57,729 nucleotides of DNA. Origin: CAIUPE01 sp046091665 (lineage in GTDB: Bacteria > Pseudomonadota > Alphaproteobacteria > Rhizobiales > Beijerinckiaceae). The notes beneath the pieces were generated by a model. The model had not been told where the DNA came from, did no database searches, and saw nothing but the letters and a program-made list of their open reading frames with translations. The translations under genes were made by a program, and so were the position numbers. Shown in pieces: positions 8,495 to 17,087 of the stretch (positions are counted from its first letter, which is position 1; each line of letters starts with the position of its first letter). The stretch covers positions 1 through 57,729 of the forward strand of contig JBJTCD010000093.1 of the NCBI GenBank assembly GCA_046091665.1, written 5' to 3'.

Positions 8495-8731
8495 TTAATG
8501 TCCCCACATCGAGTCGATTTCGTCCTTTGTTAAATCACGGCCTTTTAAGCCGGCGCCGAAATGGGTTTGCCGCAACGCTTCGATCCTTTGGCTAAGCGGC
8601 ACTTTTTGTCGTTCACGCTCCAGCTCGTTCGAAAGCGCTTCAATAACGGCCTGTGTCATGGTGATGTGCCGATAGCCAGCCAATTCCCTTGCCAGTTGTT
8701 CGGCTCTCGTATCGCGAATATTCAGCGCCAT
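8495..8731 (-). CDS. vapB: VapB-type antitoxin (PSK transcription factor family)
   Basis: 78-residue antitoxin. The N-terminal MALNIRDTRAEQLARELA stretch followed by a short helix (MTQAVIEAL) is a ribbon-helix-helix-like DNA-binding domain of the PSK/Rv0623 family; the rest is charged and would wrap the toxin. The start at 8731 has an AGGAG site 6 bases upstream; an in-frame ATG at 8788 falls inside the promoter palindromes and is unlikely. VapB with VapC should repress this operon through the palindromes just upstream. Confidence 0.88.
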   Translation of the reverse strand: MALNIRDTRAEQLARELAGYRHITMTQAVIEALSNELERERQKVPLSQRIEALRQTHFGAGLKGRDLTKDEIDSMWGH

Positions 8732-8753
8732 CTCAGTCTCCTGTATAGGCAAA

Positions 8754-8782
8754 TATGTATATACATAATTACAATTTTGTAA
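8754..8782. promoter_or_regulatory. Two palindromes, likely VapBC operator
   Basis: TATGTATATACATA (8754-8767) is a perfect 14-base palindrome. Directly next to it, TTACAA-TT-TTGTAA (8769-8782) is a second inverted repeat. Both lie just upstream of vapB in an AT-rich stretch, where VapBC complexes normally bind to repress their own promoter. Confidence 0.55.
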
Positions 8783-8854
8783 ATACAAAGATACGCGACC
8801 AATATCCGATTAGTCATCTAAAGCGCGATTTTTATCCAAATTTTTGAGGTGCTC

Positions 8855-10048
8855 TCACCCCAACGGCGCTTCCGGCGGTTCCACCGTCATCTTCACATGG
8901 TTTTCCGCGGGACCTTCGCGCCACACGCCCCACGCCACAAAGCCAATCATCATGAAATGAATGATCGCGTTATGCGCAAAAAGAATCCGGTCACCATAAC
9001 GGGTCATGAGGCTCGCAACAAAAGCGGGGCCGATAATCGCGCCGAGGCAATAGAGAAACAAAGTTGTCGATGAAACTGGCACGGCTTTGTCTGGCCCTAA
9101 ACGATCAACCGAAAGCGATACGGTCACAGGATAAATCGCAGTGATAAAAGCGCCCGCAAAAAAGCCGAGTGTATAAAGCAAAGCGGGCGAAGGTTTTGCA
9201 AAATACCACAGCGCGATTTCGATAATCATGATGGCGGCGGACAATCCCCCAATCACAAGACGGCGATCAAATTTGTCGGACAGACGTCCAATCGGCCAAG
9301 GAATAAGCGCAGAACCCAAAATAGCGGCTGTCATGAAACTTGCGACCGTGCCGGGGCCAAGATTTAACCGCTGCACATAAGCGGGAATGATCGACCAGAA
9401 TGTGCCATTCGCAAGCCCAAGTAGAATTGCGGTTGCAAAGCTGATCAGCGAGGCGCGCAAAAGTTCACGAATGACCAATTTGCCTTTGGCGGGGATCGGC
9501 GGTGGTTCCGCGCGCGTCATCGCTATCGGCACAAGCGCGAGGGTCAGAAAACTTGCGGCGGCCGAGAAGAGAGCGAAACTTTTCGCTTCAAAGAGACGCA
9601 ATGTCTGCTGGCCCGCCATGGAGCCCGTGAAATTCGCGATGTTATAAATGCCGAGCATCCGCCCGCGATGTGAGGCGCCCGCTTTTGCCGAAATCCATCC
9701 TTCGACAACGGCGTAAAGCCCGGCAAAACAAAAGCCCACAAGCGCGCGCAACAACACCCAAGGCAAAGGCGAAATCGCGAGCGGGAAAGCGAGCACCGCC
9801 ACCGACGCCACCGCGGAATAGGCGGCAAAAGCCCGGATATGGCCCACACGACGCACAATCGGTGCGGCTGTCCATGTGCCCGCCAGCATGCCGATGAAAT
9901 AGGCCGAGCCGATGATCCCCACAGTTGTCGGCGAGAAGCCTTCGACCGTCGCGCGATAGGGGATCAGCGTGTTCAATAACCCGTTCCCCATGATCATAAT
10001 GAACACAGCGATGAGGACGGGAAGGACAGCGAGGATGAGTTTACGCAA
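8855..10048 (-). CDS. Major facilitator superfamily transporter, YcaD-like
   Basis: 397-residue inner-membrane protein with 12 predicted hydrophobic segments. The loop between segments 2 and 3 has the MFS A-motif-like VRRVGHIRAF, and the second half repeats it (GRLSDKFDRR). The overall layout and the VEGWISAKA segment resemble the YcaD/UhpC-like group of putative exporters. The substrate cannot be read from the sequence. It stands alone between vapBC and the toxin-immunity pair, all on the same strand. Confidence 0.85.
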   Translation of the reverse strand: MRKLILAVLPVLIAVFIMIMGNGLLNTLIPYRATVEGFSPTTVGIIGSAYFIGMLAGTWTAAPIVRRVGHIRAFAAYSAVASVAVLAFPLAISPLPWVLLRALVGFCFAGLYAVVEGWISAKAGASHRGRMLGIYNIANFTGSMAGQQTLRLFEAKSFALFSAAASFLTLALVPIAMTRAEPPPIPAKGKLVIRELLRASLISFATAILLGLANGTFWSIIPAYVQRLNLGPGTVASFMTAAILGSALIPWPIGRLSDKFDRRLVIGGLSAAIMIIEIALWYFAKPSPALLYTLGFFAGAFITAIYPVTVSLSVDRLGPDKAVPVSSTTLFLYCLGAIIGPAFVASLMTRYGDRILFAHNAIIHFMMIGFVAWGVWREGPAENHVKMTVEPPEAPLG

Positions 10049-10138
10049 GAGAGGAGTACCCGAAACAAAGACGTCTTCTTCTTATAAACCTGCTAGGTGA
10101 ACGGGAGTTTAAGATCGCAAAGCGGGTTAGGTTGAAGA

Positions 10139-10387
10139 TCAAGTTCTAAGTTTTAGCAATCTTTCGGCAACGCGAAGAGCTCGCTGAAAATCTCCAGCAA
10201 GACCCATTTCATTGCGTTCTATGTCAAATAGGGTCTGAGCAATTTCTACCTTTTGAACACGCCGAACAAGAAGTGATTTTATTATTTTAGTATAGATTTT
10301 ATATTCATCTCGTGCAGCTGAGGTGTCAGCAATGTCTATCGGATCCCATTCGCGAAGCAAAATTGAGTCTAAGCTGTCATCGATCAT
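10139..10387 (-). CDS. Candidate immunity protein of the adjacent toxin
   Basis: 82 residues, acidic N-terminal half and basic C-terminus, no signal peptide. No family recognised. Its ATG overlaps the stop of the toxin-like gene (TAATG at 10389-10385), so the two are translationally coupled, and small acidic proteins directly after polymorphic-toxin genes are usually their immunity proteins. Base composition is clearly AT-richer than the flanking genes. The immunity role is inferred from position only. Confidence 0.5.
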   Translation of the reverse strand: MIDDSLDSILLREWDPIDIADTSAARDEYKIYTKIIKSLLVRRVQKVEIAQTLFDIERNEMGLAGDFQRALRVAERLLKLRT

Positions 10388-10920
10388 TATTGCCCCCAAA
10401 CTGTAACAACATATCCGGCTGGATTTAATACAACGACTGCATGACGTCCAATGTAGCGCGTCGTTCCATTTGACTTGGGAATGATTTTTATTGGATTATT
10501 TAAAGCATCCAAAATCGCCGACGGGCTTACCTCTCGGTTTATCGTTTGATTTAGACCATGTTTTGTAAAACCCGACAAATCGGCAGCGACTCGAATGTTT
10601 TCATTTTGTCGACCATTCGGGGAATGGGGCCATTCATCTCCATCAACACTCGTCCATTGCCCGCCATCCGGATTGCCTGCAGGAACGCGAGGTTGATCAG
10701 GACTATATTTGATGGTCCCCGGACGTGAGTTTTTCCGGTTGAGAAGCGTGCCTGACTTTTTTTGATCCTCATTGATCGCGAGCGCTAACAGCGTGTTGAC
10801 AATGTTTGGGACTTTGCCCCGCCTGAGGAAGCATTGATACGCGCAGATTTGAAGTACATCCGAAAGAGGATCGTTTGGATACCGCCCTTGTATAGACCTT
10901 ATGGTGCGAAGGTGAGACAT
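10387..10920 (-). CDS. Orphan polymorphic-toxin C-terminal module (putative RNase fold)
   Basis: 177 residues. The middle contains RVPAGNPDGGQWT (about 80-92), a junction motif found just before the toxin domain in alphaproteobacterial polymorphic toxins. The C-terminal domain (about 115-177) has KHGLNQTINREVSPSAIL, GRHAVVVLNPAGYVVTVW: a His at the start, a conserved Arg, and a terminal beta hairpin ending in TVW. This pattern is shared by DUF4258/colicin E5-like (BECR-fold) RNases. The long secretion-associated N-terminal part of such toxins is absent, and the first 70 residues match nothing I know. The first ATG is 10920; a GGAGG lies rather far upstream. AT-rich composition suggests recent transfer. 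Confidence 0.55.
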   Translation of the reverse strand: MSHLRTIRSIQGRYPNDPLSDVLQICAYQCFLRRGKVPNIVNTLLALAINEDQKKSGTLLNRKNSRPGTIKYSPDQPRVPAGNPDGGQWTSVDGDEWPHSPNGRQNENIRVAADLSGFTKHGLNQTINREVSPSAILDALNNPIKIIPKSNGTTRYIGRHAVVVLNPAGYVVTVWGQ

Positions 10921-11157
10921 AGGGAAGCCCGTGCAAAAATTGCCTCCAAGTGACAATATGATAATTTTCCTATTTTGTCAAAATTTACTTTTTTGGATTG
11001 GATCGCGCGCTTTAAAAAGGGTCGCTCGTTCGTCGTAAACGATTACAGCTCACATCTCTGGCCTTCATGCGCCGCCTCGGCTATAGAAGCCGCTTCCCGG
11101 GCCGTAATGATCAGAAAATCGGGCCTTTTGGGGTGGGATTTTTGGAGATGAAGAGCC

Positions 11158-12558
11158 ATGACTGAGCGCGGAACCACGCAAAAATGGAGCCCGTCGAGCT
11201 GGAGATCAAAGCCCGTCCAGCAGGTGCCCGCTTTTCCGGATCAGGGCGCGTTAGACGCCGTGGAAGCGCAGCTTGCGGGCTTTCCGCCGCTCGTTTTTGC
11301 AGGCGAAGCGCGCAAGCTCAAACGCGCACTGGGCAAAGTTGCTGCGGGCGAAGCGTTTTTGTTGCAAGGCGGTGATTGCGCCGAAAGCTTTGCCGAACAT
11401 TCCGCCGACAATATCCGCGATTTTTTCCGCCTCTTTTTGCAGATGGCGGTTGTTCTCACTTTCGCGGGTTCGTCACCCGTTGTGAAAGTCGGCCGCGTTG
11501 CAGGACAATTTGCAAAGCCGCGTTCGGCTCCGAATGAAAAAATTGGCGATGTCGAATTGCCCTCTTATCGCGGTGATGTGATCAACGGCATCGAATTCAC
11601 ACCGGAAGCGCGCATTCCCGATCCGTCACGGCAATTAATGGCCTATCGTCAATCGGCTGCCACGCTCAATCTCATCCGCGCTTTCGCAACGGGCGGTTAC
11701 GCCAATCTCGATAATGCCCATCGCTGGATGCTCGGTTTTGTGAAAGACAGCCCGCAATCGGGTCGTTATCAGGAATTGTCGAACCGTATCACCGAAGCGC
11801 TCGATTTCATGCGCGCCATCGGCATTGATCCGGAATCACATCCCGAAATGCGCACGACCGATTTCTACACTTCGCATGAAGCGTTGCTGCTTGGTTATGA
11901 GCAAGCGATGACACGTGTTGATTCAACCTCGGGCGATTATTACGCGACATCTGGTCATATGATCTGGATTGGTGATCGAACACGCCAACCCGATCACGCG
12001 CATGTTGAATATTTCCGCGGCATCAAAAATCCGATTGGCTTGAAATGCGGCCCGTCGCTTGATCCGGAAGAATTGATCCGTTTGATTGATGTACTCAACC
12101 CCGAAAATGAAGCGGGTCGTTTGACTTTGATCGCGCGTTTTGGCGCCGATAAAGCCGAAGCGCATTTGCCCGCACTCGTGCGCGCAGTAAAGCGTGAAGG
12201 CCGCAATGTTGTGTGGTCATGCGATCCGATGCATGGCAACACGGTGAAAGCGGGCTCAGGTTATAAGACACGGCCTTTCGATATGATTCTCTCGGAAGTG
12301 AAAACCTTCTTCGGTGTTCACGCGGCAGAAGGCACGATTGCGGGCGGCATTCATCTGGAGATGACCGGTAAGAATGTTACCGAATGCACCGGCGGCGCGC
12401 GCGCCATTTCAGACACGGATTTGCAAGACCGTTATCACACCCATTGCGATCCGCGTTTGAATGCCGAGCAGGCGCTTGAAATGGCCTTCCTCGTGGCCGA
12501 GCTTTTGAAAAAAGCAAAGCTCGCGAAGGGCCGCCCAATGGTTGAAGCGGCGGAGTGA
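11158..12558 (+). CDS. aroG: 3-deoxy-7-phosphoheptulonate synthase, class II
   Basis: 466-residue enzyme condensing phosphoenolpyruvate and erythrose 4-phosphate, the first step of the shikimate pathway. It is the plant-type (class II) form: the LQGGDCAESF motif with the metal-binding Cys, the VGRVAGQFAKPRS motif binding PEP, GLKCGPSLDPEEL, and WSCDPMHGNT with the metal His are all present. Length is normal for the class. Most Hyphomicrobiales use this class. It stands alone and is followed by a long repeat-filled gap. Confidence 0.95.
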   Translation: MTERGTTQKWSPSSWRSKPVQQVPAFPDQGALDAVEAQLAGFPPLVFAGEARKLKRALGKVAAGEAFLLQGGDCAESFAEHSADNIRDFFRLFLQMAVVLTFAGSSPVVKVGRVAGQFAKPRSAPNEKIGDVELPSYRGDVINGIEFTPEARIPDPSRQLMAYRQSAATLNLIRAFATGGYANLDNAHRWMLGFVKDSPQSGRYQELSNRITEALDFMRAIGIDPESHPEMRTTDFYTSHEALLLGYEQAMTRVDSTSGDYYATSGHMIWIGDRTRQPDHAHVEYFRGIKNPIGLKCGPSLDPEELIRLIDVLNPENEAGRLTLIARFGADKAEAHLPALVRAVKREGRNVVWSCDPMHGNTVKAGSGYKTRPFDMILSEVKTFFGVHAAEGTIAGGIHLEMTGKNVTECTGGARAISDTDLQDRYHTHCDPRLNAEQALEMAFLVAELLKKAKLAKGRPMVEAAE

Positions 12559-13028
12559 GGCTAAAAAATTCAAGCTCTTAACGCATCGTGTCCGTCATGG
12601 CCGGGTTAAGCCCGGCCATCCACGAATTGTTTATCAATCGTTGCGTTTCGCTTTAAGTCGTGGATGGCAGGCGACATTTTTAAAATTTTTTTGGCCTGCC
12701 ATGACGAAAACGAGAGTGCGTTCGCTCGCAATGACGGACTAGGGTTTACCCGCTCGCAATGACCTCTTCATCCCTCATCCTGAGGAGCGCCGATAGGCGC
12801 GTCTCGAAGGACGTGGTTCGACACGCGATGCTTTGCATCGCGGCTCACCATGAGGGATTGTAAATTCCTTCTGCGCGGCTCACCACGAAGAGGCGTGATA
12901 GAGCTAGCGGGTTTCTTTTGTAATACCATCGCTTCCCCGCAAAAGCGTCTTTGCGCCTTTGCACTTTGTAGTTCGAACGCGATGGGCCATTTATGAGGCG
13001 ATCGTAATTTGTTGAACTGAAAGATTCT

Positions 13029-13048
13029 CCTCCCCCTGCAGGGGGAGG
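13029..13048. repeat. GC palindrome, CCTCCCCCTGCAGGGGGAGG type
   Basis: Perfect 20-base palindrome with a PstI-like centre. A near copy is at 13119-13138 and others at 20464-20483 and 20610-20623, so it is one family of repeats. The copies sit beside a shared GCCCCACCCG segment. Confidence 0.75.
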
Positions 13049-13118
13049 TGATCCCGAAGGGATCGGAGGGGGCGAAGTTTTATAATTGCCCCACCCGACA
13101 AACGCTCTGCGTTTGCCA

Positions 13119-13138
13119 CCCTCCCCTACAGGGGAGGG
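13119..13138. repeat. GC palindrome, second copy
   Basis: CCCTCCCCTACAGGGGAGGG, a near-perfect 20-base palindrome, preceded by GCCCCACCCG and a small AACGCTCTGCGTTT stem. It matches, in inverted orientation, the element at 20464-20512. Confidence 0.75.
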
Positions 13139-13177
13139 AGAACCAATTTCATCAATCCTTCAGAGGGAACCACAACC

Positions 13178-13954
13178 ATGTCCACGCTTTTTGTTTCGCA
13201 CGGCGCCCCCAATCTGATTTTGCATAATTCGGAAGCGCGGCATTTTCTTGAGAAATTCGGCAAGGACATTGGCAAACCGCGCGCTATTTTGATGGTGACC
13301 GCGCATTTTGAAGCGCATCGCCCCACGCTCACCAATGGCGCGCATCCCCCGATGATTTATGATTTTGGCGGGTTTGAGCCCGAATTGCGCACCGTAAAGT
13401 ATCGCGCGCCCGGCTCGCCTGAAGTCGCCTCCGAGGCCTTTAAGCTTTTGGATGAAGCGGGGTTAAATCCCGCTTTTGCAGATCGCGGGTATGACCATGG
13501 CACTTGGGTGCCGCTTGTTCTTATGCGGCCTGAAGCGGATATTCCTGTTGTTCAGCTTTCGGTGGAGCCCGATAAAGGCGCGGCCTATCATTTGAAACTG
13601 GGCCGCGCATTAAAACCGCTTGCGGATTCTGGCGTGTTGATCATCGGCTCGGGCGCGGCAACGCATAATCTCCATGAATTTTTTCGCGGCCAATATCGCC
13701 CCGATTCGCCCGCGCCCGATTGGGTGAAAAGCTTTGGCGAGTGGCTTGATCGCAAAATCACGGCAGGCGACACCGAAGCGCTCGTTCAATACCGCATGCT
13801 TGCCCCGAATGGCGCAAAGAACCACCCGACCGAAGAACATCTTTTGCCGCTCTTCGTGGCGATGGGCGCAGCGGGAGAGGGCGCGCATGGCAACCGCATT
13901 CACACGAGCCAGGAATATGGCGTGCTGATGATGGATTGTTATCGGTTTTCGTGA
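13178..13954 (+). CDS. LigB-type extradiol ring-cleavage dioxygenase (YgiD/DODA-like)
   Basis: 258-residue protein of the class III extradiol dioxygenase superfamily, similar to YgiD and plant DOPA 4,5-dioxygenase. Non-haem iron ligands are visible: His in LFVSHGAPNL, His in VTAHFEAH, and the DHGTWVPL His. The GSGAATHNLHEF motif near the C-terminal third is characteristic. Such enzymes open catechol rings such as DOPA; the natural substrate in bacteria is usually unknown. A GAGGG site precedes the ATG. It stands between the repeat-filled gap and nadE, 56 bases apart from the latter. Confidence 0.88.
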   Translation: MSTLFVSHGAPNLILHNSEARHFLEKFGKDIGKPRAILMVTAHFEAHRPTLTNGAHPPMIYDFGGFEPELRTVKYRAPGSPEVASEAFKLLDEAGLNPAFADRGYDHGTWVPLVLMRPEADIPVVQLSVEPDKGAAYHLKLGRALKPLADSGVLIIGSGAATHNLHEFFRGQYRPDSPAPDWVKSFGEWLDRKITAGDTEALVQYRMLAPNGAKNHPTEEHLLPLFVAMGAAGEGAHGNRIHTSQEYGVLMMDCYRFS

Positions 13955-14010
13955 GGCTCTGGTCGGTCGGTCGCATTGCGGGGCGCGCGCGGGTGATCTA
14001 AACCCTCTCC

Positions 14011-15753
14011 ATGACCTCTTCGCCCACCCATTTTCGCCTCGCTTTGGCCCAACTCAACCCCACGCTCGGGGATGTTGAGGGCAATCTTGCTTTGGCGCGT
14101 GCCGCGCGCGCCGAGGCGGCTCACGCCAAAGCCGATGCGGTGATGTTTCCGGAACTCTTCATCGCGGGTTATCCGCCCGAAGATCTGGTGCTCAAGCCCG
14201 CGTTCCAAGACGCCTGCCGCGCGGCGTGCGAAACGCTTGCGCGTGAGACAGTGGATGGTGGTCCGGCCGTTTTGATCGGCCTGCCATGGGCCGAGGATGG
14301 CAAGCTCTATAACGCCTTCGCGCTGCTTGATGGCGGCAAAATCGATGCGGTGCGGTTCAAAGTCGATCTGCCGAATTACGGCGTGTTTGACGAGAAGCGT
14401 GTGTTTGATTCTGGGCCGATGCCGGGTCCCGTCAATCTGCGCGGCGTGCGTGTGGGTATTCCCATTTGTGAAGACATCTGGGGTGAAGATGTTGTCGAAT
14501 GTCTCACCGAGACGGGCGCTGAGATTCTTCTTGTACCGAATGGCTCACCCTATTTTCGCGGCAAGAGCGATGTGCGTTTGAACATCGCAGTGGCGCGTGT
14601 CACCGAAAGCCGCTTGCCGCTTGTCTATCTCAATCAAGTCGGCGGGCAGGATGATCTTGTTTTTGATGGCGCGTCTTTTGTGTTGAATGCGGATTCATCG
14701 CTTGCGTGTCAGTTCTCGTCTTTCACGCAACAGATTGTCATCACTGAATGGTCACGCGGTGCTGAAGGGTGGCGCTGTGGCGAAGGTCCGAAAGCCTTGC
14801 CGCTTGATGATGATAAGGCTGATTATGCGGCCTGTGTTTTGGGTCTGAAAGACTATGTCGAAAAGAACCGTTTTCCCGGCGTCGTTTTAGGACTCTCAGG
14901 CGGAATTGATTCTGCTTTATGTGCGGCGATTGCGGTTGATGCCCTAAGTGCGGATCGTGTTCATGCGGTGATGCTGCCTTATCGCTATACATCGTCTGAG
15001 AGTTTAGAGGATGCGGAGGCGTGCGCGAAAGCACTCGGCATTCGCTATGATGTTGTGCCGATTGCGCCGCCGGTTGAAGGGTTTGAACACGCGCTCGCGC
15101 CGCTCTTCAAAGATACAAAACGCGACATCACGGAAGAGAATTTGCAAAGCCGCACACGTGGTACGATTCTCATGGCGATCTCGAATAAATTCGGCGCGAT
15201 GGTGATGACGACCGGCAACAAATCGGAAATGTCGGTGGGGTACGCTACGATCTATGGCGATATGAATGGCGGCTTCAACCCGATCAAAGATCTCTACAAA
15301 ATGGAGGTCTATCGGCTCTCGTCATTGCGCAATCAGTGGAAGCCTGATGATGCGAAAGGCCCGTCAGGTCTTGTAATCCCTGAACGCATCATCACCAAAG
15401 CGCCTTCGGCCGAACTGCGTGAAAATCAAACCGATCAGGATTCGCTGCCGCCCTATGATGTGCTTGATGCCATCCTCGAAGGTCTAGTTGAAAAAGAAAT
15501 GCTCGTAAGCGATCTTGTGGCGCAAGGTTTTGATCTTGAGACCGTCAAGAAGATCGAGCGCTTGCTATATGCCGCCGAGTATAAGCGCCGCCAATCCGCG
15601 CCCGGCGTCAAAGTCACGCTCAAAAATTTCGGCCGCGATCGACGTTACCCGATTGTGAATCGTTTCCGCGATCAGGGCCGCGTTGCTCATAACCCTGATC
15701 CGAAACTCGCTCCCCACACAATGCTCACCAAAACCGAAGTGGTTGATTTCTGA
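14011..15753 (+). CDS. nadE: Glutamine-dependent NAD+ synthetase
   Basis: 580-residue two-domain enzyme making NAD from nicotinic acid adenine dinucleotide, ATP and glutamine. The N-terminal nitrilase-type glutaminase (about 1-260) has the Glu of FPELF, the Lys of RFKVDLPNYG and the nucleophile Cys of GIPICEDIWG. The C-terminal synthetase domain starts near 275 with the ATP pyrophosphatase P-loop LGLSGGIDSAL and includes MTTGNKSEMSVGY. Length is normal for the fused form. It overlaps gltX by the last base of its stop (TGATG). Confidence 0.95.
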   Translation: MTSSPTHFRLALAQLNPTLGDVEGNLALARAARAEAAHAKADAVMFPELFIAGYPPEDLVLKPAFQDACRAACETLARETVDGGPAVLIGLPWAEDGKLYNAFALLDGGKIDAVRFKVDLPNYGVFDEKRVFDSGPMPGPVNLRGVRVGIPICEDIWGEDVVECLTETGAEILLVPNGSPYFRGKSDVRLNIAVARVTESRLPLVYLNQVGGQDDLVFDGASFVLNADSSLACQFSSFTQQIVITEWSRGAEGWRCGEGPKALPLDDDKADYAACVLGLKDYVEKNRFPGVVLGLSGGIDSALCAAIAVDALSADRVHAVMLPYRYTSSESLEDAEACAKALGIRYDVVPIAPPVEGFEHALAPLFKDTKRDITEENLQSRTRGTILMAISNKFGAMVMTTGNKSEMSVGYATIYGDMNGGFNPIKDLYKMEVYRLSSLRNQWKPDDAKGPSGLVIPERIITKAPSAELRENQTDQDSLPPYDVLDAILEGLVEKEMLVSDLVAQGFDLETVKKIERLLYAAEYKRRQSAPGVKVTLKNFGRDRRYPIVNRFRDQGRVAHNPDPKLAPHTMLTKTEVVDF

Positions 15754-17087
15754 TGACAAAACCCATCGTTCGTTTCGCGCCGTCCCCAACAGGCCGCATT
15801 CATATTGGCAATGCCCGCACGGCCTTGCTCAATTATCTCTTTGCGCATCGCGCCGTCGGGCAATTCATCTTGCGTTATGATGATACGGATATTGAACGCT
15901 CGACGAAAGAATTTGCCGATGGCATTGCGGTGGATCTCGATTGGATGGGCATCAAGCCCGATCTCGTCATTCGTCAATCGGAACGCTTTGATCTTTATCA
16001 CGCGGTTGCTGATAAATTGCGCACGATGGGCAAGCTCTACGCGTGCTATGAAACAGAAGAAGAATTAGGTCGTAAACGCAAACGTCAAGCCGCGCGTCAT
16101 TTGCCGCCGGTTTACGATCGTGCGGCGTTGAAACTCACAGCCGAAGAAAAAGCGGCATATGAAGCGGAAGGGCGCAAACCGCATTGGCGTTTTCTTCTCG
16201 ATCACAAAACTGTCGCATGGCATGATCTCGTGCGTGGTGAATGCACAGTTGATTGCGCCTCGCTTTCTGATCCGGTGTTGATCCGCGCCGATGGCACTTA
16301 TCTCTACACTTTGCCTTCGGTTGTTGATGATATCGACACAAAAGTAACGCATGTCATTCGCGGTGAAGATCATGTCACCAATACCGGCGTGCAAATTCAA
16401 ATTTTTGAAACGCTTTCGGGCTCATCGCCGCTCTTTGGTCATCACAATCTTTTGACCAATGCGAGCGGTGAGGGGCTATCAAAACGCAAAGGCCATTTCT
16501 CGATTTCGTCTTTGCGCGAAGATGGCATGGAGCCGATGGCGGTTGCCTCTCTTGCGGTTCTTGTGGGGTCATCTGAATCCGTGCGGCCGATTGCCAAGCT
16601 TGATGAATTGGGGGCGCTTATTGATCTGGCGCGTTTGTCGCGCGCGCCGGCTAAATTTGATGAAGCCGAACTTGATGGGCTTAACGCGAAAACTTTGCAC
16701 GCGATGGTTTATGAAACCGCAGCGCCCCGTTTACGCGCGCTCGGTATTGATCGCGGGGAAGCCTTCTGGTCGGCGGTTCGCGGCAATCTTGAGCGTTTTG
16801 CTGATGCCGTCACATGGGCCAACGTGATTGAAGGGCCGATTGTGCAGAATGGCGCGCGTGATCATGCCTTTCTTGCAGAGGCACTATCAGTGTTACCCGC
16901 TTCGCCGTGGGACACGGAAACCTGGGGCGCGTGGACGACGAGCGTGAAAGAGAAGACGGGCCGCAAAGGCAAAGAGCTTTTCATGCCCTTGCGTCTTGCG
17001 CTCACAGGGCTTGAGCATGGGCCAGAATTAAAACTGATGCTGCCTTTGATTGGTGAAGCGGAAACGCGTCACCGTTTGAGCCAATAA
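15753..17087 (+). CDS. gltX: Glutamate-tRNA ligase
   Basis: 444-residue class I aminoacyl-tRNA synthetase charging glutamate. The first residues carry the HIGH-like motif (RFAPSPTGRIHIGNARTA), with the KMSKS-like motif LSKRKG at about 246. The protein contains the anticodon-binding region but is slightly short, like one of the two GltX copies common in alphaproteobacteria; one of these can charge tRNA-Gln, later amidated by GatCAB. Its ATG overlaps the nadE stop, so expression is coupled. It converges with the DUF2865 gene. Confidence 0.95.
   Translation: MTKPIVRFAPSPTGRIHIGNARTALLNYLFAHRAVGQFILRYDDTDIERSTKEFADGIAVDLDWMGIKPDLVIRQSERFDLYHAVADKLRTMGKLYACYETEEELGRKRKRQAARHLPPVYDRAALKLTAEEKAAYEAEGRKPHWRFLLDHKTVAWHDLVRGECTVDCASLSDPVLIRADGTYLYTLPSVVDDIDTKVTHVIRGEDHVTNTGVQIQIFETLSGSSPLFGHHNLLTNASGEGLSKRKGHFSISSLREDGMEPMAVASLAVLVGSSESVRPIAKLDELGALIDLARLSRAPAKFDEAELDGLNAKTLHAMVYETAAPRLRALGIDRGEAFWSAVRGNLERFADAVTWANVIEGPIVQNGARDHAFLAEALSVLPASPWDTETWGAWTTSVKEKTGRKGKELFMPLRLALTGLEHGPELKLMLPLIGEAETRHRLSQ

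Larger units (their letters stand above)
12559..13177. repeat. Gene-free gap of about 620 bases filled with intergenic repeats
   Basis: No coding frame here looks real. From left to right: an inverted repeat around ATGGCCGGG/CCCGGCCAT (12598-12620) with a distant partner CGTGGATGGC near 12659; a CGCTCGCAATGAC motif twice (12723-12735, 12751-12762); a longer element from CCCTCAT (12772) to ATGAGGG (12856) enclosing GAGGAGCGCC and GCGTCTCGAAGGA; and two GC palindromes at 13029-13048 and 13119-13138. These are typical dispersed intergenic repeats of Hyphomicrobiales genomes, several in a row. Confidence 0.75.

Noticed and set aside
12542..12742. Short open frame after the DAHP synthase
   Set aside because: Runs through repeat sequence; peptide is a translated repeat.
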